A stretch of DNA of 64,000 nt from Rhodococcus sp. NBC_00297 (lineage in GTDB: Bacteria; Actinomycetota; Actinomycetes; Mycobacteriales; Mycobacteriaceae), in assembly GCF_036173065.1 (NCBI RefSeq), contig NZ_CP108041.1, positions 3,165,001 through 3,229,000 on the forward strand, given 5' to 3'. Both the position numbers and the translations under genes were made by a program. Under the pieces are notes generated by a model. The model had not been told where the DNA came from, made no database searches, and was given only the letters and a program-made list of their open reading frames with translations. Within the stretch, counting starts at the first letter, position 1, and each line of letters starts with the position of its first letter. Of this stretch, positions 26,085-35,465 are shown one piece after another.

Positions 26085-26113
26085 TCGAAGTATCAGCTGT
26101 AGGGAGCAACACC

Positions 26114-26314
26114 ATGACTCAGGGCACCGTCAAGTGGTTCAACGCCGAAAAGGGCTTCGGCTTCATCGCTCAGGAAGATGGACCTGACGTGTTCGTCCAC
26201 TTCTCCGAGATCCAGGGCACCGGCTTCAAGAGCCTCGAAGAGAACCAGCGCGTCGAGTTCGAGGTCACCTCGGGCGCCAAGGGTCCTCAGGCGAGCGGCG
26301 TTCGCGCGATCTGA
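26114..26314 (+). CDS. Cold-shock protein (CspA family)
   Basis: A 66-residue single-stranded nucleic-acid-binding protein. RNP1 is KGFGFIAQ and RNP2 is VFVHFSEI, both intact. It acts as an RNA chaperone. The ATG has AGGGAG 8-10 nt upstream. A leader of up to about 190 bp with dyad structures precedes it and a strong terminator follows it, so it is a monocistronic unit. Confidence 0.95.
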   Translation: MTQGTVKWFNAEKGFGFIAQEDGPDVFVHFSEIQGTGFKSLEENQRVEFEVTSGAKGPQASGVRAI

Positions 26315-26340
26315 TTTCGGAGTAACCCACCGAAACTTCA

Positions 26341-26378
26341 CACTGGGGCCGGACACCGACAGGTGTCCGGCCCCAGTG
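26341..26378 (+). terminator. Strong terminator hairpin after cspA
   Basis: CACTGGGGCCGGACACC (26341-26357) and its exact complement (26362-26378) make a 17-bp GC-rich stem with the 4-nt loop GACA. No T-tract follows. It isolates cspA from the downstream transporter operon. Confidence 0.8.
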
Positions 26379-26486
26379 GCATGTCCGGGGGTGGGGTCGC
26401 ACGCAGGTTTTCGGACGGACGCTCGGCGCTCGTCCGACGCTCGGGTTAATGTTCCTTCACAGCCACGAGCGAAACGGAGCACACCC

Positions 26487-27566
26487 GTGCCGAACACCCT
26501 TTCCAGAGCAACACTCTCCACCGTCGCAGTCGCGAGCGCGTTCACCCTGGTCACCGCCTGTGGGTCAGCGCCGGAAGACAGCGCGAGCGGCGGATCCGAC
26601 TCGGGTGACTTCACCCCGTGCATGGTCTCCGACTCCGGCGGCTTCGACGACAAGTCCTTCAACCAGCTGAGCTACGAGGGCCTGCAGACTGCGGCCGGCG
26701 AACTGAACGTCGAGCCGATCACGGTGCAGTCGAACTCCCCGACGGACTACACGCCCAACCTGAACAACCTCGTCGATCAGGGCTGCGGACTGGTGGTCAC
26801 GGTCGGTTTCGCGCTCGCGGACGCCACCAAGGAAGCCGCGGAGCAGAACACTGACGTCAACTTCGCCATCGTCGACGACTCGTCCATCGAACTGGACAAC
26901 GTCAAGCCGCTGACCTACGACACGGCGCAGTCCGCGTTCCTCGCCGGCTACGCCGCAGCGAGCTACAGCAAGACCAACACTGTCGGTACCTTCGGCGGAT
27001 CGCAGTTCCCCACCGTCACCATCTTCATGGACGGCTTCGCCGACGGTGTGAAGTACTTCAACGAGCAGAAGAACCGCGACGTGCGCGTCATCGGTTGGGA
27101 CGTCGACGCCCAGAACGGCTCCTTCACAGGTGGATTCGAGGCGAACGAGGTCGCGAAGAACACCGCGCAGGGCCTCATCGACCAGAACGCCGACGTCATC
27201 TTCCCGGTCGGTGGTCCGATCTACCAGTCCGCTGCCCAGGCCATCCGTGACGCGAACCGTCCGATCGCGCTGATCGGCGCAGACGCCGATGTGTACGTCT
27301 CCGATCCGTCGGTGTCCGACCTGGTGCTCACGTCGGTGACCAAGGGCCTCGCCACCAGTACCGAGGAAGTGGTCAAGGCGGTCGGCGACGGCTCCTTCGA
27401 CAACACCCCGTACGTCGGCACGCTCGAGAACGACGGTGTCGGCATCGCTCCGTTCCACGATTTCGAGTCGCAGGTCGATCCGGCTCTGCAGGGTGAACTC
27501 GACACGATCCGCGCGGGCATCATCGACGGATCGATCACGGTCACGTCGCCCTCGTCGCCCAACTGA
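26487..27566 (+). CDS. BMP-family nucleoside-binding lipoprotein
   Basis: A 359-residue lipoprotein of the BMP/PnrA family, which captures nucleosides for an ABC importer. The lipobox LVTAC lies near residue 25. Family motifs are CMVSDSGGFDDKSFNQLSYEGL, AFLAGYAAA and VIFPVGGPIYQSA. The GTG start has GGAG about 8 nt upstream; an upstream extension would run back over the cspA terminator and is rejected. It is the first gene of a four-gene importer operon; the ATPase gene starts two bases after its stop. Confidence 0.92.
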   Translation: MPNTLSRATLSTVAVASAFTLVTACGSAPEDSASGGSDSGDFTPCMVSDSGGFDDKSFNQLSYEGLQTAAGELNVEPITVQSNSPTDYTPNLNNLVDQGCGLVVTVGFALADATKEAAEQNTDVNFAIVDDSSIELDNVKPLTYDTAQSAFLAGYAAASYSKTNTVGTFGGSQFPTVTIFMDGFADGVKYFNEQKNRDVRVIGWDVDAQNGSFTGGFEANEVAKNTAQGLIDQNADVIFPVGGPIYQSAAQAIRDANRPIALIGADADVYVSDPSVSDLVLTSVTKGLATSTEEVVKAVGDGSFDNTPYVGTLENDGVGIAPFHDFESQVDPALQGELDTIRAGIIDGSITVTSPSSPN

Positions 27567-27568
27567 CG

Positions 27569-29142
27569 ATGGCGTCGAACGACACCGCGTCCACGCTCGA
27601 CAGCAGCCCCGGGCACGACCTGCCGAAGCTCGAACTCCGGGGCATCACCAAGCGTTTCGGTTCCCTGGTCGCCAACGACCACATCGATCTGACCGTCGAG
27701 GCGGGGGAGATCCACTGCCTGCTCGGTGAGAACGGTGCCGGGAAGTCGACGCTGATGAACGTCCTCAGCGGCCTGTACCGGGCGGAGGAGGGCGAGATCC
27801 TCATCGACGGGGAGCGGCGCACCTTCGCCGGCCCCGGCGAGGCGATGAGCGCCGGGATCGGCATGGTGCACCAGCACTTCATGTTGATCCCTGTGTTCAC
27901 CGTCGCCGAGAACATCATCCTGGGCAACGAGAAGACGACGTTCGGCGGTCGCCTCGACCTCGACGCGGCTCGTGCGCTGGTACGGGAGGTGTCGGCCCGC
28001 TTCGGATTCGACGTGGATCCGGACGCGACAGTGGGCGATCTCCCGGTCGGCGTGCAGCAGCGCGTCGAGATCATCAAGGCGCTCTCCCGCGAGGCCGACA
28101 TTCTGGTCTTCGACGAGCCGACGGCGGTCCTCACCCCGCAGGAGACCGACGAGCTGATGACGATCATGCGTCAGCTCGCCGAGGCGGGAACGGCCATCGT
28201 CTTCATCACGCACAAGCTGCGTGAGGTGCGCGTGGTCGCCGATCGCATCACCGTCGTCCGCCTCGGGAAGGTCGTCGGCCAGGCCGAGCCGACCGCCACC
28301 GACGGCGAACTGGCGTCCCTCATGGTCGGTCGCGACGTGCAGTTGCGCGTCGCCAAGGACCCGGCGCAGCTGGGGGATGCCGCGCTGGTCGTGTCGAACC
28401 TGACGGTTCCGGGTGCTGCCGGCCCGGTGGTGAACGACGTGTCCTTCGAGGTGCGCGCCGGCGAGATCCTGGCGATCGCGGGCGTGCAGGGCAACGGTCA
28501 GACGGAGCTCGCCGAAGCACTGCTGGGTCTGCATCCGGCGATGACCGGTCAGATCACGCTCGACGGTGCCTCGCTGGTCGGTCGCGACGTGAAGTCCGTG
28601 CTCGACGCCGGTGTGGGTTTCGTTCCCGAGGACCGCACCGAGGACGGACTCGTCGGCGAGTTCACCATCGCCGAGAACCTCATGCTCGACCGGTCGCACG
28701 GCGGGCCGTTCTCCGCTCGTGGCAGCATCGTGCGGTCCTTCCTCCGGTCGTTCGCGTCGGAGAAGGTGTCGGAGTTCGACATCCGCACGCCGAGCATCGA
28801 CACGGCCGTCGGCAGACTCTCGGGCGGTAACCAGCAGAAGGTCGTGCTCGCACGGGAACTCGGGCGCGATCTGCGTCTGCTCATCGCGTCGCAACCCACG
28901 CGCGGAATCGACGTGGGATCCATCGAATTCGTGCACAAGCGCATCGTCGCGACGCGGGACGCGGGCACCCCCGTCATCGTGATCTCGTCCGAGCTGGACG
29001 AGGTGTCGGCGCTGGCCGACCGCATCGCGGTGATGTACCGAGGCGCCATCGTCGGCATCGTGTCCGGCGACGCCTCACGAGAAGAGTTGGGACTGCTCAT
29101 GGCCGGAGGCCACTCCACCGACGCGAACACCGAGGGAGCCGC

Positions 29143-29146
<4 letters not shown>
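27569..29146 (+). CDS. Nucleoside/sugar ABC transporter ATPase with two ABC domains (NupO/YufO type)
   Basis: A 525-residue tandem ATPase. The first domain has Walker A GENGAGKST and LVFDEPTAVLTPQ; its signature is degenerate (GDLPVGVQQRVEI). The second begins near residue 270, lacks a canonical Walker A (GVQGNGQTE) as is usual in RbsA/YufO proteins, but has a good signature, LSGGNQQKVV. One full and one degenerate site is normal for this family. Its last codons overlap the GTG of the permease gene. Confidence 0.92.
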
Positions 29147-30341
<1,195 letters not shown>

Positions 30342-30342
<1 letters not shown>

Positions 30343-31607
30343 TGAGCACACTCGCCACGGCTCCTCCTGACGCCGGGTCCCGTCCCGCCGCCTCCTGGAA
30401 GCTTCCCGTCGTCCTGGGTGTCGTCACCGTCGTCGCGCTGCTGGCCTTCGGGCTGCGGGGCGACAGCGGCACCAGCACGTTCTCCCTGGCCAGTGACAGC
30501 GACTTCGTCAGGTTGCCGGACGTGGGGCTGCCCGCGCGCGCCACGTGCATCGCGCTCGTGATCCTGCTCGCCGCCCTCACGCTGGTCAGTGCGGTTCGCA
30601 CCCGGGCGGGGCAGCGCACACCGGTGGCGGTCACCGCGGTGTTCGCCGTCGCGTTCGTCCTGCTGTTCCTCACGTGGTCCGCGGTGGGCGAGACCATTCC
30701 CGTGCCGGGGCTGCTCCTCGGAACCGTCGCCCTCAGCACGCCGCTGATCTTCGGTGCGCTCGGCGGCGTCGTCTCCGAGCGCGTCGGCATCATCAACATC
30801 GCCATCGAGGGCCAGCTCCTCGGCGGCGCGTTCGTCAGCGCGGTGGTCGCGACGCTCACCGGGTCGCCGTACGTCGGTCTCGCCGCGGCACTCGTCGCAG
30901 GAGCCTTGGTGGGCAGCGTCCTCGCGGTGTTCTCCATCCGGTACTTCGTCAACCAGGTCATCGTCGGCGTGGTGCTCAACGTGCTCGTCGTCGGGCTCAC
31001 CAGCTTCCTGTACTCCAAGGTGCTGGTCCCCAGCGCCGCGACACTGAACACGCCGCCGCGCTTCCCCCGCATCGAGATTCCGCTGCTCTCGCAGATCCCG
31101 ATCATCGGTCCGGTGCTGTTCCGGCAGACGGTCATCGAGTACGTCATGTACATCGCTGTGGCGGCCGTGTTCGTCGGCCTCTTCCGCACGCGGTGGGGCC
31201 TGCGGTTGCGCGCGGTCGGTGAGCATCCGCGCGCCGCGGATTCCGTGGGTATCGACGTCGCCCGAACCCGCTTCTGGAACGTCTGCCTCGCGGGCGCCAT
31301 CGCCGGCATGGGCGGCGCGTACTTCACCCTGGGGTCGGTCGGTGCGTTCGGCAAGGAGATGACCGCGGGTGCCGGCTACATCGCCCTCGCCGCCGTGATC
31401 TTCGGACGCTGGGATCCCGTCCGTGCGACGTTGGCGGCCCTGCTGTTCGGATTCGCGTCCAACCTGCAGAACGTGCTGGGCATCATCGGCTCGCCGGTAC
31501 CCAGCGAGTTCATGTTGATGCTGCCCTACGTGGTCACCATCCTGGCGGTCGCCGGGCTCGTCGGGAAGGTGCGTGGTCCCGCCGCGGCGGGCAGACCGTA
31601 TCCCTGA
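30342..31607 (+). CDS. Nucleoside-type ABC transporter permease (NupQ/YufQ type)
   Basis: A 421-residue membrane permease of the same family as its neighbour. INIAIEGQLLGGAFVSA matches the NIAxEGQ hallmark and LRAVGEHPRAADSVGIDV the ATPase-contact loop. It has an extra N-terminal portion of about 130 residues with three helices before the conserved core. The ATG shares one base with the preceding stop. It completes the importer; no nucleoside-catabolism gene follows. Confidence 0.92.
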
Positions 31608-31621
31608 TCGGCGTCCGATGT

Positions 31622-31638
31622 TTGTCGGGCGCCGACAA
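31622..31638 (+). terminator. Short hairpin after the nucleoside importer operon
   Basis: TTGTCGG-GCG-CCGACAA forms a perfect 7-bp stem with a 3-nt loop, 15 bp after the last permease stop. It is short and lacks a T-tract, so it is a modest terminator candidate. Confidence 0.4.
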
Positions 31639-31704
31639 CAGGGAACCCCCCTCCGTGGACGGTCGTACGGCCGCCCGTGCTCGAAGAAGGGACACCCGGA
31701 ACTC

Positions 31705-32352
31705 ATGTCACGCATCGCAGTCGTCGGCGGCCACGGCAAGATCGCCCTGAAGCTCGCGAAGATTCTGACCGAGAGTGGGCACCAGGTCACCTCGCTGATC
31801 CGCAATCCCGATCAGACCGCCGACATCGAGAAGACCGGCGCCACCGCCGTCGTCGCGGACGTCGAGGCGCAGACCACCCAGGAGATCGCCGGAACCGTGA
31901 CCGGCCACGACGCCGTCGTCTTCGCTGCCGGCGCCGGGGGTGGCGATGCCGACCGCACGTACGCCGTGGACCGCGACGCCGCCATCCGCTGCATCGACGC
32001 GGCGTCCGCGTCGGGCGTCCCGCGGTTCGTGCTGGTGTCGTACTTCGGTGCGGGCCCGGATCACGGTGTCTCCCCGGACGACTCCTTCTACGCGTACGCC
32101 GAGGCGAAGGCCGAGGCCGATCAGCACCTGAAGAACAGCGACCTGTCCTGGACCATCGTCGCGCCGTCCGGCCTCACCGATGACGCCGGCACCGGCTCCA
32201 TCACCACCAAGGAGCAGGGAGCGACGGGTGCCTCGGTCAGTCGCGACGACGTGGCCGCCGTGATCGCCACCGTGCTCGACACCCCGTCCACCGCCGGCCG
32301 CATGATCGAGTTCGACCAGGGCGAGACGCCCATCGCCGACGCGCTGAGCTGA
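31705..32352 (+). CDS. NAD(P)H-binding SDR-like oxidoreductase/epimerase-fold protein
   Basis: A 215-residue atypical short-chain dehydrogenase. The nucleotide motif is IAVVGGHGKIALKLAKIL (GGxGxxG type). FYAYAEAKAEADQHLK replaces the classical YxxxK with the looser pattern of NAD(P)H-binding (NmrA-like) proteins, and DLSWTIVAPSGL is characteristic of the group. The catalytic reaction is unknown; some members are redox sensors. ATG start with GGA upstream; monocistronic. Confidence 0.83.
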   Translation: MSRIAVVGGHGKIALKLAKILTESGHQVTSLIRNPDQTADIEKTGATAVVADVEAQTTQEIAGTVTGHDAVVFAAGAGGGDADRTYAVDRDAAIRCIDAASASGVPRFVLVSYFGAGPDHGVSPDDSFYAYAEAKAEADQHLKNSDLSWTIVAPSGLTDDAGTGSITTKEQGATGASVSRDDVAAVIATVLDTPSTAGRMIEFDQGETPIADALS

Positions 32353-32391
32353 CTCCCGGTCGGAACGGTCACCGGGTGAGAGGCTGACCCG

Positions 32392-33255
32392 GTGACCGTT
32401 CGACTCTTCGCCACCGATCTCGACGGGACGCTGCTGCGCTCCGACCGGACCATCTCCGCGCGCACCGCCGACGCCATGGCGGCAGCGCGAGACGCGGGGA
32501 TCGACGTGGTGTGGGCCACCGCCCGTGCTCGGCACTCCGTGCACGAGTTCGCCGAGCAGAGCGGTTTCCGCGGAATTGCGGTGTGCGCCAACGGCGCCGT
32601 CCTCATCGATCTCGCCGACGGGACACCCGTGATCACCGAGACGGTGGGGATGGACGTCGCCGTCGGCCAGGCCGCGGTCGACCGGGTGCGCGCCCTCGTA
32701 CCGGGAACCGTGGTCGCCGCGGTCGGACCCACCTCGTTCGTCGCGGAGACGGGATACGCCGCGTTGTGCGTGTTCTCCGACCATCACCGCGACCCGTCCA
32801 CCATGGACACTGTCGTGGGTGGTGATTTCCCGTCCGACAGCGACCGGCCTCCGGCCTTCCCGTGGTTGCGGGAGGACATGGTGAAGATCGTCGCCCGCCA
32901 CGCCACCGTGCCGAGCGGCGATCTCTACCGCGCGTTGCTCGCCGGCGGTGTCGACGATGTCTCGGTCACCCATTCCGGCGCGCCCTACGTGGAGATCGCC
33001 GCGCGCGGAGTGTCCAAGGCGACCGCTCTGGCGGCGCTGTGCGAGCGCCGCGGAATCGCACGGCGGGAGGTCGCGGCCGCCGGCGACGCACGCAACGATC
33101 TGGAGATGCTCGCGTGGGCCGGCACCGCGATCTGTCCGTCCAATGCCATCCCTGAGGTGCAGGCTCTCGTCGATCGGGTGGTCGCGAGCAACGACGACGA
33201 CGGCATCGCGGAGTACCTCGAGGAGTTGGCACACCCCCACGTCGGTCAGGGTTAG
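32392..33255 (+). CDS. HAD-superfamily Cof-type phosphatase carrying an inserted palindromic element
   Basis: A 287-residue HAD IIB phosphatase. Motif I is FATDLDGTLL, motif III Lys is in SKATALAALC and motif IV is AAGDARNDLEML. Substrates of this group are sugar phosphates or phosphorylated cofactors. Residues 151-157 (DRPPAFP) are encoded by one copy of the dispersed element, inserted in-frame in the cap region between FPSDS and WLRED. All catalytic motifs survive, so the enzyme may still work. GTG start. The last codon overlaps the iron box of the next gene. Confidence 0.87.
   Translation: MTVRLFATDLDGTLLRSDRTISARTADAMAAARDAGIDVVWATARARHSVHEFAEQSGFRGIAVCANGAVLIDLADGTPVITETVGMDVAVGQAAVDRVRALVPGTVVAAVGPTSFVAETGYAALCVFSDHHRDPSTMDTVVGGDFPSDSDRPPAFPWLREDMVKIVARHATVPSGDLYRALLAGGVDDVSVTHSGAPYVEIAARGVSKATALAALCERRGIARREVAAAGDARNDLEMLAWAGTAICPSNAIPEVQALVDRVVASNDDDGIAEYLEELAHPHVGQG
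32843..32862 (+). repeat. Dispersed palindromic element inside the HAD gene
   Basis: Exact copy of the 20-bp core ACCGGCCTCCGGCCTTCCCG, read in the frame that yields DRPPAFP. The same frame is used by the copy in espG. Confidence 0.85.
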
Positions 33256-33265
33256 GCTACCCTCA
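33247..33265 (+). promoter_or_regulatory. DtxR/IdeR-type iron box
   Basis: CAGGGTTAGGCTACCCTCA matches the consensus TTAGGTTAGGCTAACCTAA at 14 of 19 positions, including the whole central GGTTAGGCTA. It overlaps the stop codon of the HAD gene and ends five bases before the ATG of the siderophore-interacting protein, so iron-loaded DtxR/IdeR would block that gene's start region. Confidence 0.65.
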
Positions 33266-33270
33266 GCTGC

Positions 33271-34014
33271 ATGACCGACGCAGCGACCAGCGAGCAGACC
33301 AAGGGCTGGCAGGGCACGGTCCTCAAGCTGATGGGCGGCTCGGACGTGCTGCTGACCGTCCTCGCGGCGGAGGACGTCACCCCGCACTACCGTCGGTTGA
33401 CGGTCTCCGCGGGTGGACTGTTCACGCGTAAGCCCGTGCATCCCACGATGTGGTTGCGCCTGTGGTTTCCCACCGACGACGGCAGTGCCTCGCTGCACCA
33501 CCGTGCCTACACGGTCGTGAACCCGGACCCCGAGAACGACCGCTTCGACCTCGAGTTCGCGCTGCACGACGGTCCGGCCGCGCACTGGGCACGACGCGCC
33601 GCCCCCGGCGACACCCTCGAGGCGACCTTCCAGGGCTCGAAGTACGCGGTACCGGACCCGCTTCCCGCCGGGTACCTCATCGCGGGAGACAGCGCGGCAC
33701 TTCCCGCGGTGAACTCGTTGCTGGCCGCTCTGCCCGACGATCTTCCCGTCACCCTGTGGCTCGAGACCGTGCACGACGGCGACGACGCGCTCCCGCTCGC
33801 GGCGACGAGCGCCACGCAGGTACATCGAGTACGACGGCGTGACGGCGGTGCCTCGATGGTGGAGGCCGTCTCGGCCGCAGCGTTCGACGCGTCCCGCCAC
33901 GCCGCATGGGTCGCGTGCGACACGGTCACGACGCGCTCGATCGCGTCGATCCTGAAGTCCGACTACCGCGTTCCGCGCAGGTCGGTCAAAGCTCAGGGGT
34001 ACTGGATTCCCTGA
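33271..34014 (+). CDS. Siderophore-interacting protein (FAD-dependent ferric-siderophore reductase)
   Basis: A 247-residue flavoprotein of the SIP family, which reduces ferric siderophores in the cytosol to release iron. The FAD-binding motif is HHRAYTVVNPD; AHWARRAAPGDTLEATFQGSKY and YLIAGDSAALPAV are the family's FAD and NAD(P)H-domain signatures. The start is the ATG five bases after the iron box, so the mRNA has little or no leader. Iron-dependent repression is inferred from that box. No siderophore synthesis genes are nearby. Confidence 0.92.
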   Translation: MTDAATSEQTKGWQGTVLKLMGGSDVLLTVLAAEDVTPHYRRLTVSAGGLFTRKPVHPTMWLRLWFPTDDGSASLHHRAYTVVNPDPENDRFDLEFALHDGPAAHWARRAAPGDTLEATFQGSKYAVPDPLPAGYLIAGDSAALPAVNSLLAALPDDLPVTLWLETVHDGDDALPLAATSATQVHRVRRRDGGASMVEAVSAAAFDASRHAAWVACDTVTTRSIASILKSDYRVPRRSVKAQGYWIP

Positions 34015-34036
34015 GCGTCACGCACGACGGGGGCTG

Positions 34037-34597
34037 TCAGGGACGACCGTGATACGTCTTCGCCGCGGTGGTGGACAGCAGGGCCACGATGACGAACCCC
34101 ATCAGGCCGTTGACGATCGCGGAGCCGAACGCAGCGGTGATCGCTCCCGCGGCGAGGAACGGCAGCACGATGATCGCGACGACCACCAGTCCGGCGATCC
34201 AGCTGAAGAACGTGTTCGGTGACGGCACCGCCTGGAACAGCAGGAGCATGAACGCTCCGGCGAGGATCGCGGCGAGGGCGCCGTACACACCGGCGATCCA
34301 GGGATCCTCCAGTCCGTACATCCAGAACACGCTGGTTCCCGTTCGGTTGTAGACGGCCTGGACGATCGCCGTGGCCACCCATCCTGCGATGAACGTGGTG
34401 ATGGCGGTGGCGACGACTCCGCCGATGAACGGGCCGACGTCGAACTTCAGTCCGGACGATGCGGGCTTCTGCGGCGCGTAGCGCTGACCACCGGGCTCGG
34501 CGTAGGGCTCCTGCCGACCGTAGGCCCGAGTGCGGTCGTCGTAGCCGTAGTTGCCGACGTCGCGGTTGTCGGAGTCGCGCGGGTAGCGATCGCTCAT
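34037..34597 (-). CDS. Hypothetical membrane protein
   Basis: A 186-residue protein with a hydrophilic N-terminal third rich in Tyr, Arg, Asp and Gln (residues 1-55) and four hydrophobic segments (about 60-80, 95-120, 130-150, 155-178). I do not recognise a functional family. I use the ATG giving MSDRY, since GAGAGGAC lies upstream; an earlier start has no site. It converges with the siderophore-interacting gene, 22 bp away, and lies downstream of espG on the same strand. Confidence 0.7.
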   Translation of the reverse strand: MSDRYPRDSDNRDVGNYGYDDRTRAYGRQEPYAEPGGQRYAPQKPASSGLKFDVGPFIGGVVATAITTFIAGWVATAIVQAVYNRTGTSVFWMYGLEDPWIAGVYGALAAILAGAFMLLLFQAVPSPNTFFSWIAGLVVVAIIVLPFLAAGAITAAFGSAIVNGLMGFVIVALLSTTAAKTYHGRP

Positions 34598-34658
34598 CTG
34601 CCCAGTCCTCTCGATCGGCCGCGCACGCGTCAGCGCCGCAGCGTTCAATGGCCCAACC

Positions 34659-35465
34659 CTAGCTGCGTGTACCCGTCACCGGTGGTACCGCACCGGCCCG
34701 TCGGATCTCGTCGTCGAGCGCCGCCGCGATGGTCTGGGCCGTGGCGGGCAGCACCGCCACCACGTCGGTCGCGTGCACCAGGTAGCGCCCGTCACCGAGC
34801 GCGTCGATCCACCGTCTGCCGGCGATCGCCTCGAGCGGGCCGTCGCCGCCGTGTCCCACGACGATCTCACCGAGCCCCTCCCGTGGCCCGTCGAGGATGT
34901 GGATCACGCGATCGCGGTCGGTGTCGCCACGCGAATCGTGCAGGTGGGACGACGGAGCGCGGACCACGTCGTCGCGGGACACGGACGACGGCGTCACCCG
35001 TCCCGCGCGGCGGTGGGGCAGCGCCGCCGTGAGGGTGTGGGTCATGCGCTCCGGTGGTACGGCGTGGACGTGGACCGTGCCGCCGGTGTCGGAGGTCGGT
35101 CGCGGGTCCTGGACCACCACGACGGCGAGCGGGAAGGCCGGAGGCCGGTCGGAATGGAGCGGGATCGCGGAGTACGAGGTTGCGGCTCGGATGCGCACGC
35201 GTCGATCGCCCGACTCCACCCCGCAGGCGGTGACCTGGAGTCCGGGTCCGCCGAGCAGGGACGCGGCGGCCAGCAGCGATCGGTCGCCGAGGCGGCGGCG
35301 GGCGGCCTCGCGTTCCGCACGCAGATCCGCGGCTGTGCGGGCGCGCGTGGTCCAGGAGAAGGGGAACGGCACTCGATCGCGGCCGATCCGGTCGAGGAGT
35401 ACGGCGAACTCGAGTGACGTGAGGTGCCACGAGGCGACCCCCGTGGGAGCCGCTCGAACGATCAC
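34659..35465 (-). CDS. EspG-family ESX secretion-associated chaperone
   Basis: A 268-residue cytosolic protein of the EspG family, which in mycobacteria binds PE-PPE pairs and hands them to type VII secretion. WHLTSLEFAVLLDRIGRDRVPFPF is the typical N-terminus, and ALGDGRYLV with VVAVLPATAQTIAAAL ends the fold. The GTG overlaps the stop of the PPE-like gene, so chaperone and probable client are coupled. Residues of about 106-112 (DRPPAFP) come from an in-frame copy of the dispersed element. No ESX core genes are in the window. Confidence 0.75.
   Translation of the reverse strand: MIVRAAPTGVASWHLTSLEFAVLLDRIGRDRVPFPFSWTTRARTAADLRAEREAARRRLGDRSLLAAASLLGGPGLQVTACGVESGDRRVRIRAATSYSAIPLHSDRPPAFPLAVVVVQDPRPTSDTGGTVHVHAVPPERMTHTLTAALPHRRAGRVTPSSVSRDDVVRAPSSHLHDSRGDTDRDRVIHILDGPREGLGEIVVGHGGDGPLEAIAGRRWIDALGDGRYLVHATDVVAVLPATAQTIAAALDDEIRRAGAVPPVTGTRS
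35130..35149 (-). repeat. Dispersed palindromic element inside espG
   Basis: A copy of the 20-bp core on the minus strand, read in the DRPPAFP frame of the EspG-like protein, between IPLHS and LAVVV. Confidence 0.85.

Noticed and set aside
26178..26486. Possible N-terminal extension of the BMP lipoprotein back to 26178
   Set aside because: It would run over the cspA coding end and its terminator and would place a hydrophilic tail before the lipobox.
32800..32870. Frameshift or assembly error in the HAD gene near the repeat
   Set aside because: The frame is preserved on both sides, all catalytic motifs are in the same frame and the same peptide appears in another gene, so an in-frame insertion explains it.
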